Assembly (NCBI RefSeq): GCF_023555005.1
Contig: NZ_JAMJPJ010000008.1
Span: forward strand, 1 to 64,000
Source: Halomonas llamarensis
GTDB taxonomy: Bacteria; Pseudomonadota; Gammaproteobacteria; Pseudomonadales; Halomonadaceae
Direction of reading: 5' to 3'
Length of the DNA stretch: 64,000 bases
Positions within the stretch are counted from its first letter, which is position 1, and each line of letters starts with the position of its first letter. The notes under the pieces were generated by a model. It saw nothing but the letters and a program-made list of their open reading frames with translations. It was not told where the DNA came from and did not search any database. Shown one piece after another: positions 1 to 7,758 of the stretch. The position numbers and the translations under genes were made by a program.

Positions 1-140
1 TGGCCGTTAACGAAGGCATTCTGTCGACCGAATTGGCGCCGTTTGGCGGCGTGAAGGAATCCGGGCTTGGGCGTGAAGGGTCCCGCCACGGGTTGGACGA
101 GTTCACCGAGTTGAAATACGTCTGTGTGGGGGGCCTTTAA
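1..140 (+). CDS. gabD: Succinate-semialdehyde dehydrogenase, C-terminal end (partial)
   Basis: Only the last 45 codons are inside the window, read from base 3 to a TAA at 138-140. The peptide contains [15 protein letters not shown], the conserved C-terminal signature of the aldehyde dehydrogenase superfamily. It ends [10 protein letters not shown], close to the end of GabD of enteric bacteria and pseudomonads. GabD oxidises succinate semialdehyde to succinate with NAD(P)+ in the cytoplasm, the second step of 4-aminobutyrate (GABA) breakdown. The gabT remnant directly downstream and the CsiR/GlaR-like regulator after it support the gabD assignment over other aldehyde dehydrogenases. The catalytic Cys and Glu lie outside the window and cannot be checked. 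Confidence 0.85.
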   Translation, partial: AVNEGILSTELAPFGGVKESGLGREGSRHGLDEFTELKYVCVGGL

Positions 141-146
141 GCGCTT

Positions 147-293
147 TTCGGCCATTGCCACCGGAAGGTCGTCGACGCCGTCAGAGCGCAAGCGGGCCGG
201 GTGATGCACACTTGCCAGACGGTCATGCCCTACGAAGGCTGCGTCCAAGTGGCGGAGAAACTCAGCCAGATTTCTGCGGTGCGCAACGATTAA
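147..293 (+). pseudogene. gabT: Remnant of 4-aminobutyrate aminotransferase
   Basis: A 49-codon open stretch beginning seven bases after gabD stops reads FGHCHRKVVDAVRAQAGRV, then MHTC and MPYEGCVQVAEKLSQI, ending in TAA at 291-293. It matches an internal N-terminal part of GabT (the GH-HPKVV-AV and HTCFQ-MPYE region). There is no start codon or ribosome site in this frame, and neither the cofactor-binding core nor the catalytic lysine is present. It is therefore a deletion remnant of a gene that presumably followed gabD. GABA transamination must be encoded elsewhere if the strain uses this route. A longer reading in another frame (155-487) has no family resemblance and is not a gene. Confidence 0.75.
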
Positions 294-299
294 GTCACA

Positions 300-330
300 C
301 GAGCCGATGCAAGAAAACGGCATCGGCTCG
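300..330. terminator. Perfect 11-bp inverted repeat after the gabT remnant
   Basis: CGAGCCGATGC (300-310) is exactly complementary to GCATCGGCTCG (320-330), with a 9-base loop. This would form a strong hairpin and probably ended the old gabDT transcript. No T-run follows on either strand, so a classical intrinsic terminator is not proven. Confidence 0.4.
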
Positions 331-479
331 ATGCGTCTGTCGTCGCTCAAGACATTGGCATCGTCAAACAGGTGTTTCGAATTATGCTATGCTTTTCATC
401 ATTTTTCAGATCGCCCTAATGCAAGGAGTGCTGCCGCTTCGTAGGTTCGCAGGACATGCGCTTCTTTCAGGATTTTTTT

Positions 480-1214
480 ATGAATAGTGTCAATGAACAT
501 GTCGCCACCCCGGCCTCGGGCAGTGACGAGCAGGCAGATGCCAAAGAGAACTTGGGAGTTCGCGCATACAAGCAGTTAAAGAACGATATCATCAAGGGCG
601 CTTTTCGCCCCGACGAAAAGCTGCGTATGAGCGCCCTCAAGGAGCGTTACGACCTGGGCATTGGGCCACTGCGTGAAGCGTTGTCGCAACTGGTAGCCGA
701 GCACCTAGTGGTGGCGATCAGCCAGCGAGGTTATCGCGTGGCGCCGATGTCGCTGGCCGAGCTTCACGATATTTATGATGCGCGTGCGCAACTCGAAGCG
801 ATGATGCTTGGCTTGGCGATTGAGCGCGGAGGCGATGCCTGGGAAGCGGATATTTTGGCGAAATCTTATCAATTGTCCAAAGTGAGCGAAGCCAATACCC
901 CTGACTCGCTTTTGGAAATTTGGGATGCGCGCCATAGTGCGTTTCATACCGCTTTGGTTCGTGGCTGTCGTTCGCCGCAACTGATGAAAGTGCGCGATGG
1001 GCTCTTTGATAAGGTCCAGCGCTATCGCCATTTTTGGCTCAAAGAAACCGTTTTTTCCGAGCAGGCGTTGGATAAAAAGCGCCAAGAGCACGATGCCCTC
1101 GTTGAGGTCACGCTGGCGCACCGCAAAGAAGACGCCGAGCGCATGATGCGCGACCATTTGATGACGCCCGTCCCGATCATTACGTCGGTAATGCAGCAAC
1201 AAGGCATTGCTTAA
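480..1214 (+). CDS. GntR/FCD-family regulator, CsiR/GlaR-like
   Basis: A 244-residue transcription factor with an N-terminal winged helix and a C-terminal all-helical FCD ligand-binding domain. It resembles E. coli CsiR (GlaR), the glutarate-responsive repressor of the csiD-lhgO-gabDTP operon. Close blocks include LKNDIIKGAFRPDEKLRMS, LGIGPLREALSQLVAEHLV and IYDARAQLEAMMLGLAIERG. FCD metal/ligand residues are suggested by Asp and His in the WDARHSAFHTALV segment. I chose the ATG at 480 because CAGGA lies seven bases upstream; an in-frame ATG at 456 adds eight residues but has a poorly placed site. Its position after gabD and the gabT stub suggests it controlled GABA or glutarate catabolism. 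The effector is inferred from homology only. Confidence 0.85.
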   Translation: MNSVNEHVATPASGSDEQADAKENLGVRAYKQLKNDIIKGAFRPDEKLRMSALKERYDLGIGPLREALSQLVAEHLVVAISQRGYRVAPMSLAELHDIYDARAQLEAMMLGLAIERGGDAWEADILAKSYQLSKVSEANTPDSLLEIWDARHSAFHTALVRGCRSPQLMKVRDGLFDKVQRYRHFWLKETVFSEQALDKKRQEHDALVEVTLAHRKEDAERMMRDHLMTPVPIITSVMQQQGIA

Positions 1215-1263
1215 CGCGCCAGCTATCGTGAAGGGTGCCCCATCCCGATGGCTGGCGCGTTTT
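1214..1263 (+). terminator. Intrinsic terminator after the GntR-family regulator
   Basis: ACGCGCCAGC (1214-1223) pairs with GCTGGCGCGT (1251-1260), followed by a short T-run. It separates the regulator from the convergent TRAP transporter genes. Confidence 0.75.
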
Positions 1264-1297
1264 GACGGGCGTTGTTAATGGATAGGCTGTGCCGTTG

Positions 1298-2617
1298 CTA
1301 GAACAATAGACCGGGTAGCCACAGCGCGATGCTTGGGAAAGCGACAATCAGAGCCAGGCCGAGAATTTGCAACGCCACGTAAGGCAGTGCCGAGTAATAA
1401 ATATCCACGATGGTGATGGACTTTGGCGCGACTGACCGCATGTAAAAGAGGTTGTAGCCAAAAGGGGGCGTTAAATACGCGGATTGCATGCTGAGGATAA
1501 ACAGCACCGCAAACCAAGTCGTATCGAAGCCTAGGTCGCGCACAATCGGCACGTAAAGCGGGATGGTGATGAACAGAATGGCAAAATCATCCAAAAACAT
1601 GCCGAGTACGAAGAAGCTAGCCAGCATGATGATAATGACGGTGTAGGGCGATAGCGCAAAGTCATCAATGAGGTCGCTGACGATCATGCCAGCGCCCAAC
1701 CCCATATAGATCTTACTAAAGAACACCGCCGCGATCGCAATCCAGAGCAGCATGCCGGTGATTTTTGTCGTGCTGAGCATGACGTAGCGCAGCAAATCCC
1801 AATTGAGCCTACCCCGCATGGCGGCAATGAGCATCGCGCCCGACGCCCCAACGGCAGAGGCTTCAGAGGGAGACGTGACGCCACCAATGATGCAGCCCAA
1901 TACGGTTGTGACCAATATGCCGGGGGCAATCACGTGGCGCAGTGAGATCAGCTTCTCTTTGGCGGTGAAGCGCTCTTCTTTGGGGGCGGCAGGCCCGAGT
2001 GCCGGGTTGATGCGGCAGCGTATCAGCACATACACCATGTAGATGCCCGCCAGCATCACACCGGGCATTAAGCCCGCAGCGAACAGCTTGCCGACTGATT
2101 CACGTGCGAGAAACGCATAGACGATCATCAGTACGCTCGGCGGGATCAGAAAACCGAGGGCGCCGCCTGCCATGATAGTGCCGGTGATCAGTCGTTTGTC
2201 ATAGCCACGTTTGAGCATGGCGGGTAGGGCAATGATGCCTAGGCTGACAGTCGCTGCCCCCGAGACACCGGCCATCGCGGCGATAAGCGCACAGATCAGA
2301 ATGGTACCGACGCCAAGGCCGCCGGGCAGTCGGCCCATTAGTTTGTGTATCATCTCGAACAGGTTGTCGGTGATCCCTGAACGTTCTAGTACCAACCCCA
2401 TGAAGATGAACAGCGGTAACGCGACCAACAGAAAGTTGTCCATGGTGCTGTAGGCCGACGAGAGCAGAAAATCCAGCCCGCCAGGGCCGAACATTACATA
2501 GGCACTGCCCATGCCCGATATCATGAGTGCCCATGCCAGCGGGGCACCCATTGCCATCAAAATAATCATGGAGATAAACATGATGGCAGTGGTGGTAAGT
2601 GGATCTAAATTCGCCAT
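1298..2617 (-). CDS. TRAP transporter large membrane subunit (DctM family)
   Basis: A 439-residue, very hydrophobic protein with about 12 predicted membrane spans, typical of the large TRAP permease subunit that couples Na+ entry to uptake of organic acids bound by a periplasmic protein. Family-typical segments include LPLFIFMGLVLERSGI, GGLGVGTILICALIAAMAGV and GGALGFLIPPSVLMIVYA. I start at MANLDPL because AGGG lies seven bases upstream; an in-frame start ten codons earlier has no good site. It is the last gene of a dctP-dctQ-dctM order on the minus strand, after a 102-base gap from dctQ. The substrate cannot be read from this subunit. Confidence 0.9.
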   Translation of the reverse strand: MANLDPLTTTAIMFISMIILMAMGAPLAWALMISGMGSAYVMFGPGGLDFLLSSAYSTMDNFLLVALPLFIFMGLVLERSGITDNLFEMIHKLMGRLPGGLGVGTILICALIAAMAGVSGAATVSLGIIALPAMLKRGYDKRLITGTIMAGGALGFLIPPSVLMIVYAFLARESVGKLFAAGLMPGVMLAGIYMVYVLIRCRINPALGPAAPKEERFTAKEKLISLRHVIAPGILVTTVLGCIIGGVTSPSEASAVGASGAMLIAAMRGRLNWDLLRYVMLSTTKITGMLLWIAIAAVFFSKIYMGLGAGMIVSDLIDDFALSPYTVIIIMLASFFVLGMFLDDFAILFITIPLYVPIVRDLGFDTTWFAVLFILSMQSAYLTPPFGYNLFYMRSVAPKSITIVDIYYSALPYVALQILGLALIVAFPSIALWLPGLLF

Positions 2618-2719
2618 GAAAAAACCCTTTCTCGGGCATACCTTCAAGGATATACCGGGGTGTGTTTCTTATTGCGCCACGATAAATGCCATCGTATTGC
2701 CTGTCTTAGCGCGGGCGCC

Positions 2720-3265
2720 TTAATAGTCGGCATCGCTCATGTCATCTCGCGGGTCGTCATAGCGCATGCCAAACAAGCGCACGACGGCGCGGACAAACTC
2801 AGCTACGCACTGCAGGATTAAAAACCCAACAGCAATAGGGATCGTCGATTTGATGGGCCATAGCGCTGGACGCCAAATGCTGCTGTTGGAGTACTCGCCG
2901 ATGAGCCATGAGCGGTAAGCGAACTCCACCGCCAATTTAAAAAAGATAGCCAAAACGAGAATGCCCAGGGCAAAGACGATCACGTCGCAGAATGCCTGTA
3001 CACGAAACGGCAATAAACGGTAGATGACGTCGCTACGTACATGCTGCTGATGGCGTAAGGTATAGCTTCCGGCTAGGATGCTCAGCGCACCGAAGAACAT
3101 AGTTGCCAGCTCGTGCCCCCACACCGTGGGGGCATTGAAGATATAGCGAGCAAATACTTCATAGAGCAGTACACCGATGATACCTAGCGTCAGCCAGGAA
3201 GTAGCTTTGCCGACCCAGTCGGAAAGCCCATCCTGAAAACGTAGATAGCCGGTAATCTTACTCAC
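2720..3265 (-). CDS. TRAP transporter small membrane subunit (DctQ family)
   Basis: A 181-residue protein with four hydrophobic helices, the size and pattern of DctQ. It contains YEVFARYIFNAPTVWGHELA, a hallmark of the family. I prefer the GTG at 3265, which overlaps the dctP stop by eight bases and has AAAGGA eight bases upstream. An ATG at 3289 would add eight residues and a longer overlap with dctP. The overlap suggests translational coupling to the binding protein. It acts in the inner membrane together with DctM. Confidence 0.85.
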   Translation of the reverse strand: MSKITGYLRFQDGLSDWVGKATSWLTLGIIGVLLYEVFARYIFNAPTVWGHELATMFFGALSILAGSYTLRHQQHVRSDVIYRLLPFRVQAFCDVIVFALGILVLAIFFKLAVEFAYRSWLIGEYSNSSIWRPALWPIKSTIPIAVGFLILQCVAEFVRAVVRLFGMRYDDPRDDMSDADY

Positions 3266-4277
3266 TGATGCGTCCTTTCGCTTTGGCATTTTCGATCAGA
3301 ATTTCGACTGCTTTGGCGTTGCGCTCAGAGCGCTGTGCTTCTTCTTTCCAGATAGGGAGGGACGCTTCGGCCATACGGCGCGAATCTTCTTCTGGCAGAG
3401 TGGAAAACTCAAATAGCTCACCTTCTTCGATCAGGCGATGGTTCCCTTCTTCGAGCCAGTTGTGCACATCACGCAGGTACTGATCAATTTCTGTGGTGAG
3501 AATCTGCTGTTGCTCTTCGCTCATGCGCTCCCAGGTATTCGGGTTAATAAACGCGTTTTCCGTCCAGCCAGGGTTGATCAGGTTCATATCGGTGTAGTAA
3601 CCCGCGACTTCGTCGATGCGTAGCTGTTCGTACTCAATTGGGCCGCCGTAGACGGCGCCATCGATGACCCCGGTGGAGAGCGCGACATAAAGCTCTTCGC
3701 CCGGAATGAAGGCGGTCGGAATATCAAATTTCTCCAGCACCGTGGCAATTGAGCTGGTAGCGCGGATGCGCATGTCCTGTAGGTCTTCTAGGCTATCGAC
3801 CGGCTCGGTGGTTACCAGTCCATAATCGCTGCCAAAACCGCGGCCGATCAGCTTAACGCCCTTCTCTTCGTAGGCTTCAGCGACCAGTTCATCCAGTCCC
3901 TGGTTGGCAAAAATATCGCGTGCTTCCTCGACATCGACCCAAGCTCCCGGAAGGCCGCCTTCGATCGTCCCAATACCGACTGTGCCGGGCCAGTAACTTC
4001 CCACACCGTGAGCAAGATCGATGCTGCCGCGGGCGACAGCTTCAACGAACTGATCGCTGTCGACGAGGGCGCCACCACGGAAGAATTGCAGCCGGATAGA
4101 GCCATCACTGGCTTCTTCGACACGTTCGCGAAGGTCTGAGGCGATTGAGTCAACTTCGGTGCCGTAGAACGTATGCATGCGCAAGCGCACCGTATCCGCG
4201 TAGACCGCTTGGCTGGCTAGCACGGAAGCGGCGACGGAGGTGGCAAGAGCACTTTTCACGAATGCGGAGAGCGTCAT
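3258..4277 (-). CDS. TRAP transporter periplasmic binding protein (DctP family)
   Basis: A 339-residue protein with a clear signal peptide (a positively charged start, a hydrophobic core and an Ala-rich cleavage region ending near VYADT). The mature protein shows the DctP fold: RLRMHTFYGTEVDS at the start, RIRATSSIATVLEKF with the family arginine, and ALSTGVIDGAVYGGPIEY with the G-D-G region. It captures an organic acid in the periplasm for the DctQM permease. The upstream site AAAGG lies seven bases from the ATG. The substrate is unknown. Nearness to the gabD/GlaR-like genes makes a C4-C5 organic acid an attractive guess, but the operon is convergent with them and separated by a terminator. 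Confidence 0.88.
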   Translation of the reverse strand: MTLSAFVKSALATSVAASVLASQAVYADTVRLRMHTFYGTEVDSIASDLRERVEEASDGSIRLQFFRGGALVDSDQFVEAVARGSIDLAHGVGSYWPGTVGIGTIEGGLPGAWVDVEEARDIFANQGLDELVAEAYEEKGVKLIGRGFGSDYGLVTTEPVDSLEDLQDMRIRATSSIATVLEKFDIPTAFIPGEELYVALSTGVIDGAVYGGPIEYEQLRIDEVAGYYTDMNLINPGWTENAFINPNTWERMSEEQQQILTTEIDQYLRDVHNWLEEGNHRLIEEGELFEFSTLPEEDSRRMAEASLPIWKEEAQRSERNAKAVEILIENAKAKGRISE

Positions 4278-4562
4278 AGTAAGACCTTTTCATGCAGTTA
4301 ATGTTATTGATGGTGGTCAATGCCTAGAGCGTCGAAAACACGTTAAGCGCCTTCAGTGTAATCACACGTAACGCAATCGTGCCAGAAAAATTTCTATAGA
4401 ATTGCTTAATATCAACATTATTTTTAGCAGGCAAATGAAAATTTTTATTCTTCAGCCGTCAGTATGGTTCTATCTCGAAGTGAGCTTCTTGAGGATTGAC
4501 AGGGTGGGGTGGAAAAGCGACGCTGGCTTTGTTGACGGCGGCGACCAGCAAGGAGAAGCCCC

Positions 4563-5054
4563 ATGCTTGAAGATTGTAAAAACGCCCTGGAACGTTGGGG
4601 CGGCGTGCATACGCTAATTGATCGCTGGCTTGAACAGCGTAAAACGTTGTTGGTGAGCTTTATTGAGCTCAAAGAGACGTGCGACGCGGAGCTTGACGCC
4701 GTAAATAAGACGCGAGTCGATACGTTTAGCGAGCTATTGATGGATTACATCAGCGCTGGCCATTTCGAGGTGTACCCGCAGCTAGCAGAAGAAGCAAAAG
4801 CCTTCGGCGATGAATCTGCGTTAGTCATCGCGTCCAAGCTTTTGGAACGTTTGGAGTTATCGACGGAGTTGGCGCTTGAGTTTGAGACCGATTTTGCCAC
4901 CCCGATACGCTGCCAGCGGAACTTAGCGCGTCTTCCGGCGTGGATTGATCGCCTCGCTAAAGGGTTGAACGAGCGTTTTATGCTGGAAGACCAGTTGATT
5001 GCCCGGCTGCACGCTGCGCACAGCCCGCAAAAAGAAGCTACCTCGCCTATTTAA
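4563..5054 (+). CDS. rsd: Rsd/AlgQ-family regulator of sigma-70
   Basis: A 163-residue helical protein. The start (LIDRWLEQRKTLLVSFIEL), the middle (LMDYISAGHFEVYPQL) and the end (LNERFMLEDQLI) match E. coli Rsd and Pseudomonas AlgQ. These bind region 4 of the housekeeping sigma factor RpoD and favour alternative sigma factors in stationary phase. Length agrees with Rsd (about 158). An AAGGAG site lies seven bases upstream of the ATG. It is a single-gene unit in the forward direction. The 285 bases before it hold the divergent dctP promoter region and no other gene that I can support. Confidence 0.85.
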   Translation: MLEDCKNALERWGGVHTLIDRWLEQRKTLLVSFIELKETCDAELDAVNKTRVDTFSELLMDYISAGHFEVYPQLAEEAKAFGDESALVIASKLLERLELSTELALEFETDFATPIRCQRNLARLPAWIDRLAKGLNERFMLEDQLIARLHAAHSPQKEATSPI

Positions 5055-5273
5055 GCTTGTGCGCTTATTTTTCAGCCTGCGTTAAAGCGCCACTTAAGTG
5101 CAAGCGTTACGAGGCGAGTGTGATCACTAGCCGCAGGTCTGATTGAGTTTTTGTTGCAGCGCGCATACCATCTTGACGTCTTGAGTTGCGTCGACGATGG
5201 CACCCCGCGCTGTCTGCGGCATCCTACTCTTGGCTTACTGATCATAGTGAGTCCACCCAACCAAGGAGCTACG

Positions 5274-6248
5274 ATGAAAGATCCCGTACGTATTGCGATT
5301 ACCGGCGGTGCCGGCCAGATCAGCTATTCTCTTATTTTCCGCATTGCCGCTGGCGACATGCTGGGGCCAGATCAACCTGTGATTCTCCAGCTGCTGGAAA
5401 TCCCACCGGCAATGGACGCGCTGAGTGGCGTGGTAATGGAAGTCAACGATTGCGCCTTCCCGCTGGTGCAGGACATCGTGGCAACTGACGATCCGAACGT
5501 GGCGTTTAAAGATGCCGATTTCGCCTTGCTTGTCGGCGCACGTCCGCGCGGCCCAGGCATGGAGCGTAAAGACCTACTCGAAGCTAACGCGGCGATTTTC
5601 TCTGTTCAAGGTAAAGCGCTTAACGATAACGCTAGCCGTGACGTACGCGTGCTGGTTGTCGGCAACCCGGCCAACACGAACGCCTTGATTGCGTCTTGTA
5701 ACGCGCCGGATCTCGACGTGGGGCAGTTCACTGCGATGACGCGGCTGGACCACAACCGTGCCTTGACGCAGCTGGCACAAAAAACCGGCAAGCACGTGAC
5801 TGACGTTGAAAGCTTGATCATTTGGGGTAATCACAGCGCGACCCAGTACCCAGATTTGGCCCAGTGCAAGGTCGACGGCAAAGCAGCGTTTGATCTGGTT
5901 GAACGCGACTGGTACGAAAACGACTTCATTCCCACCGTGCAGCAGCGCGGCGCGGCAATCATCAAGGCACGCGGTGCATCTTCTGCGGCGTCTGCGGCGT
6001 CCTCCGCCATTGATCATATGCGTGATTGGGCGCTGGGCTGCGACGGCATCGTCAGCATGGCGATCCCGTCTGACGGCAGCTACGGGATTGAGGAAGGTAT
6101 CATTTACTCTTACCCGGTGCGTTGCCAGGGCGGTCAGTATGAAATCGTCCAAGGCTTTGAGCTTGACGACTTCAGCAAAGAGAAAATGCAGGCGACCGAG
6201 AAAGAGCTGCGCGAAGAGCGTGCGGCGGTTGAACACCTGCTTGGCTAA
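5274..6248 (+). CDS. mdh: Malate dehydrogenase
   Basis: A 324-residue NAD-dependent malate dehydrogenase of the cytosolic-type group used by many Pseudomonadota that lack the E. coli type. Visible features are the nucleotide loop [12 protein letters not shown], the substrate-binding loop [39 protein letters not shown] with the catalytic Asp, and [13 protein letters not shown] with the catalytic His. It interconverts malate and oxaloacetate in the TCA cycle. The start ATG has AAGGAG eight bases upstream; an in-frame reading from 5151 has no site. It is a single-gene unit ending in a strong terminator. An Ala/Ser-rich stretch ([10 protein letters not shown]) near residue 240 comes from a small repeat of tctgcggcg. 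Confidence 0.95.
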   Translation: MKDPVRIAITGGAGQISYSLIFRIAAGDMLGPDQPVILQLLEIPPAMDALSGVVMEVNDCAFPLVQDIVATDDPNVAFKDADFALLVGARPRGPGMERKDLLEANAAIFSVQGKALNDNASRDVRVLVVGNPANTNALIASCNAPDLDVGQFTAMTRLDHNRALTQLAQKTGKHVTDVESLIIWGNHSATQYPDLAQCKVDGKAAFDLVERDWYENDFIPTVQQRGAAIIKARGASSAASAASSAIDHMRDWALGCDGIVSMAIPSDGSYGIEEGIIYSYPVRCQGGQYEIVQGFELDDFSKEKMQATEKELREERAAVEHLLG

Positions 6249-6271
6249 GTATTTGCCGTGATCTCGAAGCA

Positions 6272-6299
6272 CAAAAAACCCCGCCACGGCGGGGTTTTT
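6272..6299. terminator. Bidirectional terminator between mdh and the HAD gene
   Basis: CCCCGCC (6279-6285) pairs with GGCGGGG (6288-6294), with an A-run before and a T-run after. It can end both the mdh transcript and the convergent HAD-family transcript. Confidence 0.9.
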
Positions 6300-6323
6300 C
6301 ACTTTCAGGCGACTGACACAAGC

Positions 6324-6980
6324 TCAATCGCGTAGGCTCATGATTCGCCACTGGCGCTCTTCGGCGACCTTGCGCAGCGTGTCATCGGGGTCAACGGCGA
6401 CGGGGTTATCGATTTTTTCCAGCAGTGGAATGTCGTTGTGAGAATCGCTGTAAAACCAAGCACCGTCCAGTGTGATTTCCTGATCTTCCAACCAAGCCTG
6501 TAAGCGCGTGACCTTGCCCTCGCGGTAGCTCGGCACACCCGATACGTTGCCGGTGTAGTGGCCATCCACCATTTCGGGCTCAATGGCAATTAAGTGGTCG
6601 ATCCCCAAACGCTCGGCGATGGGGCCGGTAATAAAACGGTTGGTCGCGGTAATAATCAAGAGTGTGTCGTCACGGGTGCGGTGACGAGCGATCAGCTCTT
6701 CCGCTTTGGGCAGAATATGCTGCTCGATTTTGCTGGCCATAAATTGCTGGTGCCAAGCAGCAAGCTGTTCAGGTGTGTTTTCTGCCAGCGGCTTCAGCGC
6801 GACGGCGAGAAAAGCGTTAATGTCTAGCGTACCGGCGTTGTAATCGGCCATGAAGCGCTCGTTTGCTTGGCGGTATTCAACCGGGTCGACCGCACCTTGT
6901 TCGAGCAGAAACTCCCCCCAGGCGTGATCGCTATCAGTGGATAGCAAGGTATTATCCAGGTCAAAAATGGCCAGGCTCAC
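6324..6980 (-). CDS. HAD-superfamily phosphatase (IB subfamily, phosphoserine-phosphatase-like)
   Basis: A 218-residue cytoplasmic phosphatase. Motif I is FDLDNTLL with the two catalytic aspartates, motif II is the Thr in LIITATNRF, motif III is the Lys in YREGKVTRL and motif IV is YSDSHNDIPLL. The helical cap between motifs I and II is of the SerB/IB type. In pseudomonads a gene of this kind lies next to rppH, and that protein (PA0335) has been reported to act as a histidinol-phosphate phosphatase; I recall this from memory and have not checked it here. Other options are phosphoserine or sugar phosphates. It is divergent from rppH across about 210 bases. Confidence 0.85.
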   Translation of the reverse strand: MSLAIFDLDNTLLSTDSDHAWGEFLLEQGAVDPVEYRQANERFMADYNAGTLDINAFLAVALKPLAENTPEQLAAWHQQFMASKIEQHILPKAEELIARHRTRDDTLLIITATNRFITGPIAERLGIDHLIAIEPEMVDGHYTGNVSGVPSYREGKVTRLQAWLEDQEITLDGAWFYSDSHNDIPLLEKIDNPVAVDPDDTLRKVAEERQWRIMSLRD

Positions 6981-7191
6981 AGCACTCCCCTTATCGCATT
7001 CGTTAGTCGTGGTCGTTAACGTTGGTGTAATTATCGCAGAGTCATTTTGCCTTTCCTACTAATTGACCCGGTTTAGCGCCTTGATTTCGACGTTATGGTG
7101 GCATTTTGGGCGTTAAGCGGAGAATGTATTGATACGCTTGTCACCGTTGTGGAAAAATGGCGATAACTGAAAATTTAATAAGGTGATGTCC

Positions 7192-7728
7192 GTGATCGAC
7201 GCTGACGGCTTTCGCCCTAACGTTGGCATCATTATTGCCAACGGCCAAGGGCAGCTGCTTTGGGCGCGTCGTGTAGGGCAAAACGCGTGGCAGTTTCCCC
7301 AGGGAGGCATCAAAGCTAGCGAAACTCCGCAACAAGCTCTTTTTCGTGAGCTTCACGAAGAAATCGGCCTGACCGCCGAGGACGTTGATATTGTTGCCTG
7401 CACCCGGGGCTGGCTACGCTACCGCCTACCGCGACGCATGATTCGTTCCCATGCGCGGCCGGTGTGTATCGGCCAGAAACAGAAGTGGTATTTACTTCAG
7501 ATTCGTTGCCAAGAGAACCGAATCTGTATGACGGCAACCCCTAAGCCAGAGTTCGATGGTTGGCGTTGGGTAAGCTATTGGTATCCGTTAGGGCAGGTGG
7601 TGCCCTTTAAGCGTGAAGTGTATCGCCGCGCGCTACGCGAACTTTCTCCTCGCCTCCAGCGGATGGCCCAGGAAGGCGAAGCGTCGCTGGTTCACTCTGT
7701 CGCAGAGCCGTCGTGGTCACCCAGGTGA
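7192..7728 (+). CDS. rppH: RNA pyrophosphohydrolase
   Basis: A 178-residue Nudix hydrolase that removes pyrophosphate from the 5' end of triphosphorylated mRNA and so starts RNase E-dependent decay. The opening residues [14 protein letters not shown] match the RppH family. The Nudix box spans roughly residues 38-60, with GG at its start and RELHEEIGL at its end carrying the metal-binding glutamates. Family residues WQFPQGGI and FKREVY also occur. Three starts are possible: GTG 7183, ATG 7186 and GTG 7192. I prefer the last because it aligns with the family N-terminus and has AAGGTG six bases upstream. ptsP follows after 30 bases, the usual rppH-ptsP arrangement. Confidence 0.93.
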   Translation: MIDADGFRPNVGIIIANGQGQLLWARRVGQNAWQFPQGGIKASETPQQALFRELHEEIGLTAEDVDIVACTRGWLRYRLPRRMIRSHARPVCIGQKQKWYLLQIRCQENRICMTATPKPEFDGWRWVSYWYPLGQVVPFKREVYRRALRELSPRLQRMAQEGEASLVHSVAEPSWSPR

Positions 7729-7758
7729 GCTTTCATTTTCCTCAGCGAGGCCAATATA

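Noticed and set aside
155-487. 110-codon plus-strand frame before the GntR-type regulator
   Set aside because: It is out of frame with the gabT remnant, is Arg/Ser-rich with no family resemblance, and runs into the regulator start.
4402-4617. 71-codon plus-strand frame upstream of rsd
   Set aside because: It overlaps the rsd start in another frame, has no site and resembles no family.
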